Origin: Nymphaea colorata
Lineage: Eukaryota; Streptophyta; Magnoliopsida; Nymphaeales; Nymphaeaceae
Reading direction: 5' to 3'
Assembly: GCF_008831285.2 (NCBI RefSeq)
Contig: NC_045139.1
Location: forward strand, 13,994,354 to 14,058,353
DNA length: 64,000 nucleotides
A program made the translations under genes and the position numbers. This document shows, in pieces, positions 12,701 to 23,540 of this stretch. The first letter of the stretch is position 1. Every line of letters begins with the position of its first letter. A model generated the notes under the pieces. It did not search any database. It was not told where the DNA came from and saw nothing but the letters and a program-made list of their open reading frames with translations.

Positions 12701-14623
12701 GCCCTAATTGCCAAATAGACGAGAAATGCCGGATTAAGATGGCACTTGATGTGGTAGGCAGTCAATCCTGGAGTATCTTACCTTGTGCAATGTGCTACGC
12801 TGATTTCCTACTTGTCTGATGCGAATGTTCCTCTATTTGGCAGGCAAAAGGGATGAATTGCTTGCACACCAGTGTACCAACAATTGTGCACCGTGACCTG
12901 AAATCACCAAATTTGCTTGTTGATGAGAATTGGAATGTTAAGGTACCAACGGCAACTAATTTCAGTAGACTTGAACTGTTTGTCAGTCATCAGCCACTTT
13001 TACTTTTCGACATTGGTTGGTCTATTGTTGCATGCAATCTGAATGAGGAGATATGTTAATGCCTGAGGAGTGAGCTCGTTGAGGTTCATATCATACGTTT
13101 TATGAGCATAGGTGATAAAGTGACTGATGAGTAATACTACATATACGGACTTGCTTATGCTGTGTTCTTATTAGATGCAATAGTTATATATTGAGTATGA
13201 GCATTTTATGCATGTTGCTTTGTTGTAGTTTCGGATAAGGTCAGAATTATCTGTGCATCTTGTCTTGCAGGTTTGTGACTTTGGGCTTTCACGTATGAAG
13301 CATAACACATTTTTATCTTCCAAATCTACTGCTGGAACTGTAAGAATCAATAACATAGACTCAAATTGCTTATGCTGAATTTGTTAATTTTGATGATGTA
13401 GACCCAACCGTCCTTTTGTGATTTTCAGCCAGAGTGGATGGCACCTGAGGTTTTGCGCAACGAGCCATCCAATGAAAAGTGAGTTTCTACTTCTGATGCC
13501 GTCCTGAAATATGCAGTTGGACTGTGCTTGTTTTATTTGGAAATTTCATTTGGGTGGTTATATGTTAAGATGTTTCAAAGAAAGTGTTGAAGTTAAAGCT
13601 ACTTGCATGTGAAGAAATATGGAGATGAACTGTGTGGCAGGAAATTTATACAATGGATTACTAATAGTCTGGCTTTCAAACAGGTGTGATGTCTATAGCT
13701 TTGGTGTCATACTGTGGGAGCTTGCGACATTGAGAATGCCATGGAGTGGAATGAATCCAATGCAAGTGGTTGGTGCAGTAGGATTTCAGAATCGTCGTCT
13801 AGAAATTCCAAAGGAAGTGGATCCTTTGGTAGCGAGGATAATCTGGGAGTGTTGGCAGACGTATGTATCCTTTGTTTGTTTAGCCCATTGATTCAGATTT
13901 TTGTTTCCACGTTGATTGAGATTTAGTTATCAGGGTTCTTATCAAGGCTGTGAATGTTGTTCCAGAGTAGTTTAAATAATGAAAAATGGCATCCCTGGAT
14001 TTGGGATGGGGCTCATAGTTATAGTCCGGATTTATCAATATGCTATGTGGATCGAGGAATATTTAGTAAGTGTAAGAGATTTGTTCACAGTCTATGTTAC
14101 ACGGATGCCTCATTATGTTGGAGGGTTTGGCAACTTTTGTGAAAATTGTGCGACATACACAAAGGAGGATGTGATGCAGCTCTCAAGATGGAGTATTATG
14201 TGGTTAGCATATTATCGGCAAAATATATCTGGAGTGGGGGTGAGGGCAGGCCATGATCCATTTGTAGACGTTTTAATTAGCTGTTTTGTATTTCCTAGGT
14301 TTTGATAATTCTTACTTTTGTGGACGATAATTGTTTCCATTTGTAGACGTTTTAATTAGCTGTTTTGTATTTCCTAGGTTTTGATAATTCTTACTTTTGT
14401 GGACGATAATTGTTTCCTGGTGGCTGAAGAGCTTAATGATTCTCTGTTCACTGGGTATGTCTTTGACTCCCTACTCTTTGAATGCAGTGATCCAAATCTG
14501 CGGCCTTCATTTGCCCAGCTGGCAACAGCACTTGAGCCTCTGCAACAGCTTGTCATGCCGAATCACCAAGATTCTCAGAGCTCACACCTATCACAGGAGA
14601 TCTCTGTAACTTCTACTCCCTGA
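4479..14623 (+). CDS. Raf-like MAPKKK with EDR1 domain (SIS8/EDR1 type), 15 exons
   Basis: Probable cytosolic Ser/Thr kinase of plant Raf group B. Exons read from splice sites: 4479-4913, 5392-5826, 6564-6667, 7502-7803, 7877-8356, 8438-8782, 9061-9101, 11752-11820, 11925-12025, 12675-12753, 12844-12942, 13271-13339, 13429-13478, 13684-13860, 14488-14623. Together they keep one frame of 973 codons plus stop. The N-terminus [15 protein letters not shown] resembles SIS8-type proteins. An EDR1 domain begins near residue 88 ([13 protein letters not shown]) and extends past residue 300; it is followed by a long Ser/Asn-rich linker. The kinase domain spans about 690-945: Gly loop GLGSYGEV, VAVKK with K719, HRDLKSPN with D815, DFG at 833-835, then TPEWMAPE. 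All catalytic residues are present, so an active kinase is expected. SIS8 and EDR1 act in sugar, stress and defence signalling; the role here is inferred from family. Exon 1 is very GC-rich. Intron 7 (2.65 kb) is packed with repeats. Acceptors 15 bases apart occur at exon 6. Confidence 0.93.
9601..9634. repeat. (TA)n microsatellite
   Basis: About 17 uninterrupted TA units within kinase intron 7. A second (TA)n(GA)n run follows at 9691-9733. Confidence 0.95.
9691..9733. repeat. Compound (TA)n(GA)n microsatellite
   Basis: A run of TA units changes directly into GA units, within kinase intron 7. The same TA-to-GA compound pattern appears again at about 37115-37189. Confidence 0.95.
14257..14417. 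repeat. 79-bp tandem duplication in kinase intron 14
   Basis: Two adjacent copies with a period of 79 bases, starting at 14257 (TCCATTTGTAGACG) and 14336. By eye the copies are identical over their length, which points to a recent duplication. The second copy ends 70 bases before the acceptor of the last exon (14488), so the branch point and acceptor themselves were not copied. Confidence 0.92.
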
Positions 14624-16191
14624 GGCAATCTGCTACAAGAAACGGTTTTATAATTTTTGTATCTTGAGAACATATTCATATAGCCCACGTTGGTAAGCGA
14701 TGGAGAGAATTCTTTTGTGGCGCATCATGTGGCGAAAAGAAAGCTGCTGTTGTGGCCGTGTACAGGGAAATACATCCCAGGGGAGTATTTGTATATTGTA
14801 TATGAAATTGCAAATAATCAGAATTCTGTTTGGTCTCCCCCATCACTACTGCTGTTTGATGTCACTTTTGAAAGCTTTATCAGAAGAATTTGGATATACA
14901 ATTTGTCTGGAACTACTTGTGCCCGAGATGGAGGAGGAGCGGGTGCTAGTCTATCCTAAAGTGACTCTATAAAGCATCGCCAGATGTGTATGATTAAGCT
15001 GTTATAATATTCGAAATGGGTTTGCATGAGCGAAAAATCCTGCGCTGCTGCTACTAGCAACTTTTCTGTGAATCATCTGGGAAAGCACGTCACAAAGAAT
15101 TGCATGCGTCCAACATTATGCTCTAGAGAGTGAATACGAATATTCACGTGGGAAAGTGTGAAGGCCTGCTTCTTGGTATTGATTCTGTGACCTCCCTACG
15201 TGAGTTTGTTCTCTGCCAATCTCGTGATGTGGAATTGGATTAGTCTTTTGAAGCATGCGAGAGTTCTATAAAGATTTCTTGAAGAAAGTTAGGTCTGCTA
15301 ACGAATCCAGTCTGTCGTGGTTAGATTTTGTATGTGGGAACTTTTAGTAACACGCCCGATGAATCGGCAGCTAAGTTTTGCATCATTAATCCATAAAAGC
15401 AACCGTGTGCTCGTGTTTATATGTTTATGACTGAAGTATTAATTAACTTGTCAATAAGGAAAGGTTCCTCAAGACAGAAAATAGACAGCTAAGTAGCAAA
15501 AATAGGCGAAGGTAAAATTTTCATGCATTAATGCAAATCAAAGAGAACACAAATACCGACACCCTAGAGTTTCTGCACAACTCATTTTTATTTTGTGAAG
15601 TACATGTACGGGAATGGGGAATTTGATTGCTATCCAACAAATAAAGAAAAACCAAAATCAACAAAACGTCATTTTTTAGTGAAAAACCTGGGGGATGCAG
15701 GTTTTCCATTCACAAGGCAAAATGACTTTTTTGAGAAAACGCTGTTTTTAGTGAAACATGGTTTTGAGTTCCTCCAAGCATGCTGAAAACAAGGTTTTGG
15801 AGGCAAAATGGCGTTTTGCCTCCAAAACACTGTTTTGAGCATGCATCCATTCAGCCTTTATCATAACTATGTGATGCCTTTACTACTGTAAAATTAAGCA
15901 TGTAAAATTAATACATTATTTTCATTATATGTTTTTTGAAAAAACAACTAAGTAATCTTAATTGGTCTAGGGTTGAAATTCACGAACAGAGTGGTGGGTT
16001 GTGGCCATTTTATATACTGAACTGAGCAAGGCACGGGGTTTGGACCGGAAGCCAAGCTCAGTCGGGCAAGGCACGGCCTTACCCAGAAGGGCCACAACTC
16101 GTACAATGTGCCGTCTGCGTCGGCCGATCCACGAATAGTCTATACTTTATAGGTAGCCGTAGAATTTTGAATTGGACATTGTTCTTAGCGA
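14624..16191. other. Spacer between kinase and PPR genes
   Basis: The first few hundred bases are probably the kinase 3' untranslated region. After that I see AT-rich sequence without a gene. A 67-bp hairpin lies at 15778-15844. The 340 bases before 16192 should contain the PPR promoter and leader; GC content rises toward the start codon. Confidence 0.6.
15778..15844. repeat. 67-bp near-perfect inverted repeat
   Basis: The outer arms begin and end with GCATGC. The inner arms, 15794-15808 (GTTTTGGAGGCAAAA) and 15814-15828, pair perfectly over 15 bases around the 5-base loop TGGCG. The outer part (GCATGCTGAAAACAAG against GCATGCTCAAAACAGT) pairs with a few mismatches. A smaller AAAACCTG/CAGGTTTT hairpin lies about 100 bases upstream. 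The shape fits a foldback or MITE remnant; a small-RNA precursor is the other option. Confidence 0.75.
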
Positions 16192-18375
16192 ATGGGCACC
16201 CTCTGCCTCCCGCCCCCGCCTTCTCCTCCCCTGGAGGCCCTCGGGCCGCATCTCCACCGTCGATGCTCCCATCTCCTGCAATCGTGCACGTCCATGAGAT
16301 GCCTCAAGCAGACTCATTCCCTGCTGATTCGCACCGGCCTCGACCGGCTAGAGCCCCTCGTCGCGAAACTCATCTCTTTCTGCGCCCTCTCCCCCGCCGG
16401 CAGCCTGGACTACGCCCGTCTCATCTTTGCCGGCATCGAGTCCCCAACTACCCATCTCTGCAACATCATGCTGAGAGGCTTCTCACGCAGCAATTCGCCA
16501 GAAAACGCGATTCTTCTCTACGAGCAGATGCGGACCACAGGCGTTTCTCTGGATCGGTACAGCTTTCCGCCGCTTCTGAAAGCAATGACGCAAGCTTTGG
16601 CGCTTGGTGAAGGTAGAGAGGTTCATGGGTACGTGATGAAGATGGGATTTGACTCGGACGTGTTTATACATAACGAATTGTTGCAATTTTATGCTGAATG
16701 CGGCAGCGTTCTGGACGTCAGACAAGTGTTCGAGAAAACGCCTCGAAGGAATATGGTGACTTGGGATTTTTTCCTTGGTGGGCTTTTTCGAAGGGGTTTG
16801 TTTCAGGAGGTTGTGTCGCGATTTGATGAGATGTTGAAGATGGGGATCGAACCGGATGAGCTCATTCTGGGTACAGTCATTTCAGCGTGTGGGCATGCTA
16901 AGGATCTTAGAATGGGGGAGGCGGTCCATTCCTATATAGATAAAAGGAAATTGAAAATTGATAGCTATTTGGAATCTTCATTGGTGCACATGTATGCAAA
17001 TTGTGGGAGCCTGGCGCAAGCGCATAAGTTGTTTGATGGGATGGAGGTGAAGAGCTTAGCAGCTTGGACTGCTTTGGTTTGTGGGTACTGTAAGACTGGA
17101 GAAGTTGAGACTGCGCGCTCGCTTTTCAATCAAATGCCAGAGAAAGATACGGTATCTTGGAGCGCTATGATTGCTGGTTATGTCGAGAATGGTCAGCCTA
17201 ATGATGCCTTGAAGCTGTTCCATGAGATGCAGCTTTCAGGTGCAAAATTGGATCATATCACGCTGTTGAGTGTCCTCTCTGCATGTGCTGACCTTGGGGC
17301 ACTAGATCAGGGAAGATGGATTCACTTTTTCATTCAGCAGAATGGCTTCAACCAGACATTATCTGTGAATAATGCACTTATTGACATGTACGCCAAGTGC
17401 GGGAGCTTGGAGGACTCACGCAAGGTCTTTAATGCCATGCCTATGAGGAATGTGATCTCTTGGACTGCAATGTTAACAGGTTTAGCCATGCACGGGGATG
17501 GTAAGGCTGCTTTGGAGCTGTTCTACGAAATGAAGAAATCCAATACCAAACCGAATGACGTTACGTTCATCGGCATGCTATATGCGTGCAGCCATGCCGG
17601 TTTGGTGGATGAAGGTCGCCAACTTTTTGTTGAGATGACCAAAGAATACGGGATCATGCCTAGGCAAGAACACTACGGCTGCATGATTGATCTTTTGGGC
17701 CGTGCTAATCTTCTTGATGATGCATGTGAGCTCGTCAAATCTATGCCAATGAGGCCAAACGTTGTCATCTGGGGAGCTCTTGCAGCAGCTTGTAAGATCC
17801 ATAAGAACGCTGTAATAGGTGAATATGCTGCAAAACAACTTCTACAGCTTGATCCTGAACATGATGGTGCATATGTGATGCTATCAAACATCTATGCTTC
17901 TTCTAGTAGATGGGATGATGTTGCAGAGATGAGAAAATTGATGAAAGATAGGGGAGTTACGAAAGAAACTGGCTGTAGTTGGATTGAATTGAATAACATC
18001 ACACACGAGTTTGTTATGGGAGACAGGTCACATCCGCAAACAGATGAAATTTATCAAAAGCTTCATCAAGTAGTTAGTAAAGTGAAGCTGATTGGTTATG
18101 CACCAAATACATCTAATGTGCTGTTAAATGTGGAGGAGGAGGAGAAAGATGACATGCTTCTCCTGCACAGTGAGAAGCTTGCAGTGTCCTTTGGGCTCAT
18201 TAATGTCGGCGCTGGATCATGTATTCGTATAGCAAAGAACTTGAGAATTTGTGATGACTGTCACTCTTTCATGAAGCTCATTTCTTTGGGCTTCAATCGT
18301 GAAATAATCCTTCGGGACAGGAACCGATTCCACCACTTCAAAGAGGGCTCTTGTTCATGTAGAGGCTACTGGTGA
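16192..18375 (+). CDS. PLS-class pentatricopeptide protein with DYW domain (At4g14820-like)
   Basis: Intronless gene of 727 codons plus stop, as is usual for PPR genes. Such proteins bind single organellar RNAs with their PPR tract and edit C to U with the DYW deaminase. The N-terminal 20 residues are Pro-rich and lack a clear transit peptide that I can confirm by eye. PPR motifs of the P, L and S types run from about residue 50 to 540 (for example NALIDMYAKCGSLEDSRKVF, a classic motif). They are followed by the E/E+ region with an ETGCSWIE variant of the PG box. The DYW domain keeps the zinc and catalytic motifs H-S-E at 659-661 and CDDCH at 687-691. The protein ends in GYW instead of the usual DYW. 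Order and wording of the repeats resemble Arabidopsis At4g14820 (PCMP-H3), recalled from memory, so the orthology is an inference. The start was chosen as the first ATG of the open frame. Confidence 0.93.
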   Translation: MGTLCLPPPPSPPLEALGPHLHRRCSHLLQSCTSMRCLKQTHSLLIRTGLDRLEPLVAKLISFCALSPAGSLDYARLIFAGIESPTTHLCNIMLRGFSRSNSPENAILLYEQMRTTGVSLDRYSFPPLLKAMTQALALGEGREVHGYVMKMGFDSDVFIHNELLQFYAECGSVLDVRQVFEKTPRRNMVTWDFFLGGLFRRGLFQEVVSRFDEMLKMGIEPDELILGTVISACGHAKDLRMGEAVHSYIDKRKLKIDSYLESSLVHMYANCGSLAQAHKLFDGMEVKSLAAWTALVCGYCKTGEVETARSLFNQMPEKDTVSWSAMIAGYVENGQPNDALKLFHEMQLSGAKLDHITLLSVLSACADLGALDQGRWIHFFIQQNGFNQTLSVNNALIDMYAKCGSLEDSRKVFNAMPMRNVISWTAMLTGLAMHGDGKAALELFYEMKKSNTKPNDVTFIGMLYACSHAGLVDEGRQLFVEMTKEYGIMPRQEHYGCMIDLLGRANLLDDACELVKSMPMRPNVVIWGALAAACKIHKNAVIGEYAAKQLLQLDPEHDGAYVMLSNIYASSSRWDDVAEMRKLMKDRGVTKETGCSWIELNNITHEFVMGDRSHPQTDEIYQKLHQVVSKVKLIGYAPNTSNVLLNVEEEEKDDMLLLHSEKLAVSFGLINVGAGSCIRIAKNLRICDDCHSFMKLISLGFNREIILRDRNRFHHFKEGSCSCRGYW

Positions 18376-21300
18376 ATGCTAACTAAGAGCTCATTGTATT
18401 CTATTCAATCTTTAAAACATATAAGGGACACCATTTGTATTGATGCCTTGACGGTAAATAGTGAGTCTAGCAGTTTGGCAGAGTCTTGGTTTGTTAAAGT
18501 GAATTATCTTCCACTTTGTATATTGCAGCATCTAACGTTTTGTTTAAGGGAAAGAAGGCTGGAGTTTTAGGATTCCTTGGTCGACAGTGAAATCAATGAA
18601 AGGAGAGATACCGTTGTTAGGATTGTTGCCGAGAGAGGGATGAGAGAAGCAGATTGAGAAATGACACACTCTGATTATGTGAATTTCTGACAAGGATCTT
18701 GACATATATATATACACACACACACAGATGTATACAATAATTTTATTTTATGTCTTTTTGCAAAACTATTCCCATAGACACCGACTAGGTTCACTAGCGA
18801 TTAGGTTGTAACAGAAAATCGATTTTTAAGGCTAAAGATTTACAACATTTTAGTCTGATAAATTTTTAGTTATAAAAACATGTAATGAATCCAAGATTCA
18901 ATTAAATCTTTTAGCTAGGAATCACACAGGAAACTGGCTGGACTTTTGCCAGAAACCTACTGTTCATTTACTGTTCTCGTCAGTTCTAAAAGCCACCGTC
19001 GCTGGCTGAGGGTACAGCAGCTGCTTCGTTATCTTTACGAAGAGTAAACAAAAGGGTTTTCAAGTTAAGAAAACAATACAGAAAAAAAACAAGTTTTCAC
19101 AAGTTTCAAAATAATAAACTTTACCCTTACAACAAATGCCAGGTCCATATCAGAAAATTTATTGAAAACAGAAAAGGAAAAAAAGGAGTGTAAACGGATG
19201 TTTCAGACGGCAAGGCTAATAAAAAAGGGAGCGATATGTCACTAATAAACTTTCTACCTCCTCTGAAACGTTGCATATTTTTCTCTCTCCTTCTTACGTT
19301 CTTCTGTTTTGTTTTACTTAAAATTTCAGTTTTCTAAGAGTTATGCGATCTGATCGGGAATGCATATTGATGAATTTTGATACAGGGCTATGTTGCGGTG
19401 CCCACTGCACTTTGATGTTCGTTAAGATGTCCAAGGTTAAAAACTAGGCTTGTCTTTGTGAACCAGCTGTGTGCTCCATCTGCTGTTTGGGAGTTGTATA
19501 GCAATCTAAATGCATCGATTTCGCATGCTTGGATGTACCATTTTCATGAACGTAAGTCTTTTCTTGTGAGTCCGTGCTAAGGAAGACAACATTGCTAAAG
19601 GGAGTGAAGGACCAAAGATTGTACACTGATGGTGCTCATATCATAAATGGTCCTTATTTAGAGTCTGGCCTCCCGTTAAGTCCTTAACAGATCCCAAACA
19701 TCACAAACAAAAAGAAGAAGAAGAAGAAGAAGAGGTATTAATTTCTTCCCCTTCAAGATTTATGCATAGCGGGTTATCACCTTATAAATAACGGCCTCAT
19801 ATTTCTCATTATTTTCTTTCATATGGATTTTGTGTTCGCTCACTGTTAACTGCCAATTATAAAGAAAAAACAATCTAATTAAATTAATATGGCATAATGC
19901 TAACAAGTGTAAAATTTATGCTTTTTTACATTGTTGAACACAAACCAGGAGACGCTGCCATTGTAATTTATTTTGTAGACCGTCTCTTTATTATTATTAT
20001 TGTTATTATTATAGTCGGGGGATTAGATTTACCGCTCCCATATTGCAAATTTACCCCGCAGGCTTTTGATCTGGAGTTATAAGTAATGCTAGTTGGTTTT
20101 GCGTTTGAAGATTTTGGTAATGGAAAGTGGATCCGTGGCGTCCGATTGATATTCATGTTTGAACATTCATGTGCCCCATTGCCGTGGCGATATGAAGTTA
20201 CAGACAAGCCGTTCTCTCTTTTTCTTTCCCTAATGTCGGTGAATAGAAAAATGCATGTATTTCAGTTGCTTTAGAAAAGTAACTCAACTACACAACCCTC
20301 GCCAGGATGCGGCCCATTTAAGTGTGGATTTAATAAGTCCAAAATCAGTGTTTTTTAAATGTTATTTGTAATTTTGCCTTGATCCACACTTAGTTCCAGT
20401 CCAAGGAAAGAGAAATGGTTATGTAATCTTGCCTAAACCGTTTGGATCCACCATTTACATTATTCAAGTTAATGGGTTTTCTAATCAGACCCAGACTTCA
20501 GCCTCAAATTTTTGTTTAAACCCTACCCGATGTTTCTCGTATTACTTTTATCGGGTATATTTGGATCGAGACTCCAGATTAATTAGTTCCCGACTCGGAG
20601 GGGAATGAAACCAGTCGGGAGACTTGTTCTCTCGCAGTGAGAACTGTTCCGACGTTAGCACCGTCCATCGAATATTGGGGGACATCCTCGTCGCCGGACC
20701 GCACACTACTCTCATCTTTTTCTGGGCGATGGCCGGCTGCAAAAGCAAAGTCTATTGCGAAGCATCGACTGTGAAGCAGTAAGAGAAGAAGGCGGCTGCT
20801 TTTGGGTAGCCTCTCTCTCTCTCTGGAAGAATGCAACTCCTTTCCATTGGAGAGAAGCAAGGTAGAAAATGATTCTTTGTCTTATTTGCTGCATCTTTCA
20901 TATTACTTAAAAATTGGGAGTTTAAAATGGCGTGACGGAACTAGTTTTGGGATTTTACTAGCTAGAGTTCATAGACCAAATTCAGAAGATTGGATGTAAT
21001 GTCGTGGATTTACCACCCATCGTCTCTTCCAAATGGATGTTCCAATATCTTAGAAGGTCTATATAATGAAATCCAGATGACCAACATGGTAGTTGGTCGA
21101 TTCGTTTTAGTAGTTCTCATCCTTACGGGTTATTACCATGAGCTTCTTTGATTCCTTTTGTGACGGTTCTTTGAGTGTTCTCATAAACTGGTGTTTAGTG
21201 ATGATTGGCAGCGTATTTTTCTTATTTCCTCATTGCCACATAATGAAGACGAAGATAGCTAATGTGATAGTTGCTCGATTGGTTACAGTACTTTGATTGT

Positions 21301-22467
21301 TAGGATGATTGGGCTGGGGCTCTTCATACTCCTTAGTTCCATAAATCAAAGCCGGAGGGGAACAACAAGGTCATTAGTCTATGGGCGTTGACAGTTTGGA
21401 GATCTACCATTTATCCTTTAGATTCCATAACTGAAGCCATGGAACAGATCGTAGGTCGACTTTCTCGTTTTAACTGGTGTGTGTGGTCCTCAGTGGTGGT
21501 TGGAAGTTTTTATCTCCCTTTTCCTTTCTTCTTTCAATGCTTAAAGACATAATAACTACAGGGTTGCTTGTGAACACCATGTGATATGTTTTGGAAGGTC
21601 AGCCATATGGAGATTGACTGCATGTATGGGCTAATCATCATCAAGGATTATCAATATGAATATCTAGTTCACAATTCACATGCTGCAGCAGATCTAGATG
21701 TATGTTTCGTTTTATATTCAGCCAAGGTTGGTCATGATAAAGTCTCATCTACTTATGAAGTTATGTTTGATCGCATTAGTATGTACTGCCCTGGCTGAAA
21801 CAAAGTCTGGCTGAAAATCTTTTGCTCATCCAAAATATAAGTAGGTTCAATTTAAATGAAGAATAACTCCTTTATACCTGGTGATACAAATTCTCCCAAG
21901 TTAAGAGCGAGACTTTTGGTGCAAGTATTGTCCCCCATTGTCCTCATGCTCTTTGTTGCAACTGGTACAGAAAGAGAACCAGAATGGCTGAGAGAAAGGA
22001 AGTTACAGCCGAAAGGATGATGACAACCATGTACTTCAAGAAAAATATTCATGACGTTTTGTTGACATTTGGAGTTAAGTTTTTCAACATTCTTTGTCCT
22101 TGATCCAATCCTTCATATTTAATAAAGGTATCCGTACCTCAGATGATCTTTTATTTTTTTCGTCTTGTCAGGATTATTAACTTTGTGGCCGCCTTCCACC
22201 TGGTACCTGCTTCGTTCTTCGATTGTGTCTGTCAGAAAAGACTATTTAAAACCTGCCGACTCCTTTTTTTTAAGATGGGAAAGGTCGGATGATAACCAAA
22301 TAGGTCCTTCGCATCATGTCCTTCATTTTCTAATCTTTCAGAGGGAATGGAGTAAAAAGAGTTATATCATTCCTCACACCACACCTGAAACTTGGGCAGC
22401 TAATAAGAATATTGTGTGCATTTATGTTCTTTTAATCTCCTACTGTTTTACTGTTTCCTCATTCCTG

Positions 22468-22611
22468 CCATTTATCTGATTTCTGGCTTAAGAATTATTT
22501 GATCTATATCACCAAAGGGTGTGGATGCTGGTGCCGGTACCATTTTTCTGATTTCTGGCTTAAGAACTATTTGATCTATATCACCAAGGGTGCGGATGCT
22601 GTGCCGATATC
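22468..22611. repeat. 72-bp tandem duplication
   Basis: Two copies with a period of 72 bases (the shared string CTGATTTCTGGCTTAAGAA starts at 22476 and 22548). The copies differ at several positions and by small length changes, so this is older than the 79-bp duplication in the kinase gene. Confidence 0.88.
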
Positions 22612-23029
22612 AGTGCAGTACATTTCAAAAAAATTAAGTGTAATATATATATATATATATATATGACAAAAAATTGTCTATAAATCACAAAATTATTAAA
22701 TAACAAAATCAAAATTACAATTTAATAAGTTTATACAGTCATACTGGTTTTGAGATGATCCACAACTACGTTTTATTAACTTCTTCCTTTCCACTAGATC
22801 CCTAGAAAAAAATATTTTGAGAGAGAAAAAAAAAGAATGTCAAGATTCCCATCACCCTTCCCATTCTGGGTGATTTGGAATTTTTGGTAACCCTTTGCAA
22901 CAAGGAAAAGGAACTCGTTACATGAAAGAGATAAACAAGGATATGAGGTTAAAAACTACAGTGGGGTCAGATTGTGGGTCGGGTTCATTATACAAACTCG
23001 GACCCGAACCCGAACTCCATCGCTCTTCG

Positions 23030-23540
23030 AAGCCCGACGCCGGTTCCCCTTCCTCGTCTTCCTCTCTGTCTCCCTCTTCGTTGCCCTCTCATTCGACGCA
23101 GAGAAGAAAAAGGTGGAGGAAGGAGCAGCGGCGGCGGTGGGCGGCAATTAGGGTAACTAGGTTTTTCTATCTCCCATCTGTTTCCCCTTTCCTTCTCACC
23201 CTGTCTCGCCCAAGCCCTCTCTGTCTGCACTCTCTTCCTCCCGCGCTCCTCACTCGCCCTCTCTTCGTCTCGCCTTCAGTCTCCCTCACCCTTGCTCTCC
23301 CTGTTCCCCCAAATCGTGTCGTCCCTCTCCCTCTGTCCGAGGTCTCGTGTCGTCCCTCTCCCTCTGTCCAAGGTCTCGTGTCGTCCCTCTCCCTCTGTCC
23401 CGAGCTCTCTGTCCGTCTCCCCTCTCTGTCTGCACCCTTTCACTCCCGCAAGCTCTCACGCCCTCTCTCCTGCACTGTCTCCCTCGTTCGCAACTCTCCC
23501 GCACTCTCTCTCTCTCCCTGCCTCCCTGACATGGTGCGGT
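23030..23540. repeat. Pyrimidine-rich low-complexity tract
   Basis: The + strand is almost all C and T for long runs (TCTCCC, CCTCTGTC). Because stops are rare in such sequence, both strands show long open frames (a 242-codon frame on + and a 111-codon frame on -) made of Ser, Pro, Leu or Arg, Glu, Gly; these are composition artefacts. The flanks (CGGACCCGAACCCGAAC near 23000, CGACGCGGGTGCGGGG near 23580) look like ends of a decayed repeat. Confidence 0.7.
23312..23404. repeat. 31-bp minisatellite, 3 copies
   Basis: The unit TCTCGTGTCGTCCCTCTCCC continued by TCTGTCCGAGG occurs three times with starts near 23312, 23343 and 23374, a constant period of 31 bases. Copies differ by one or two bases. 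Confidence 0.9.
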
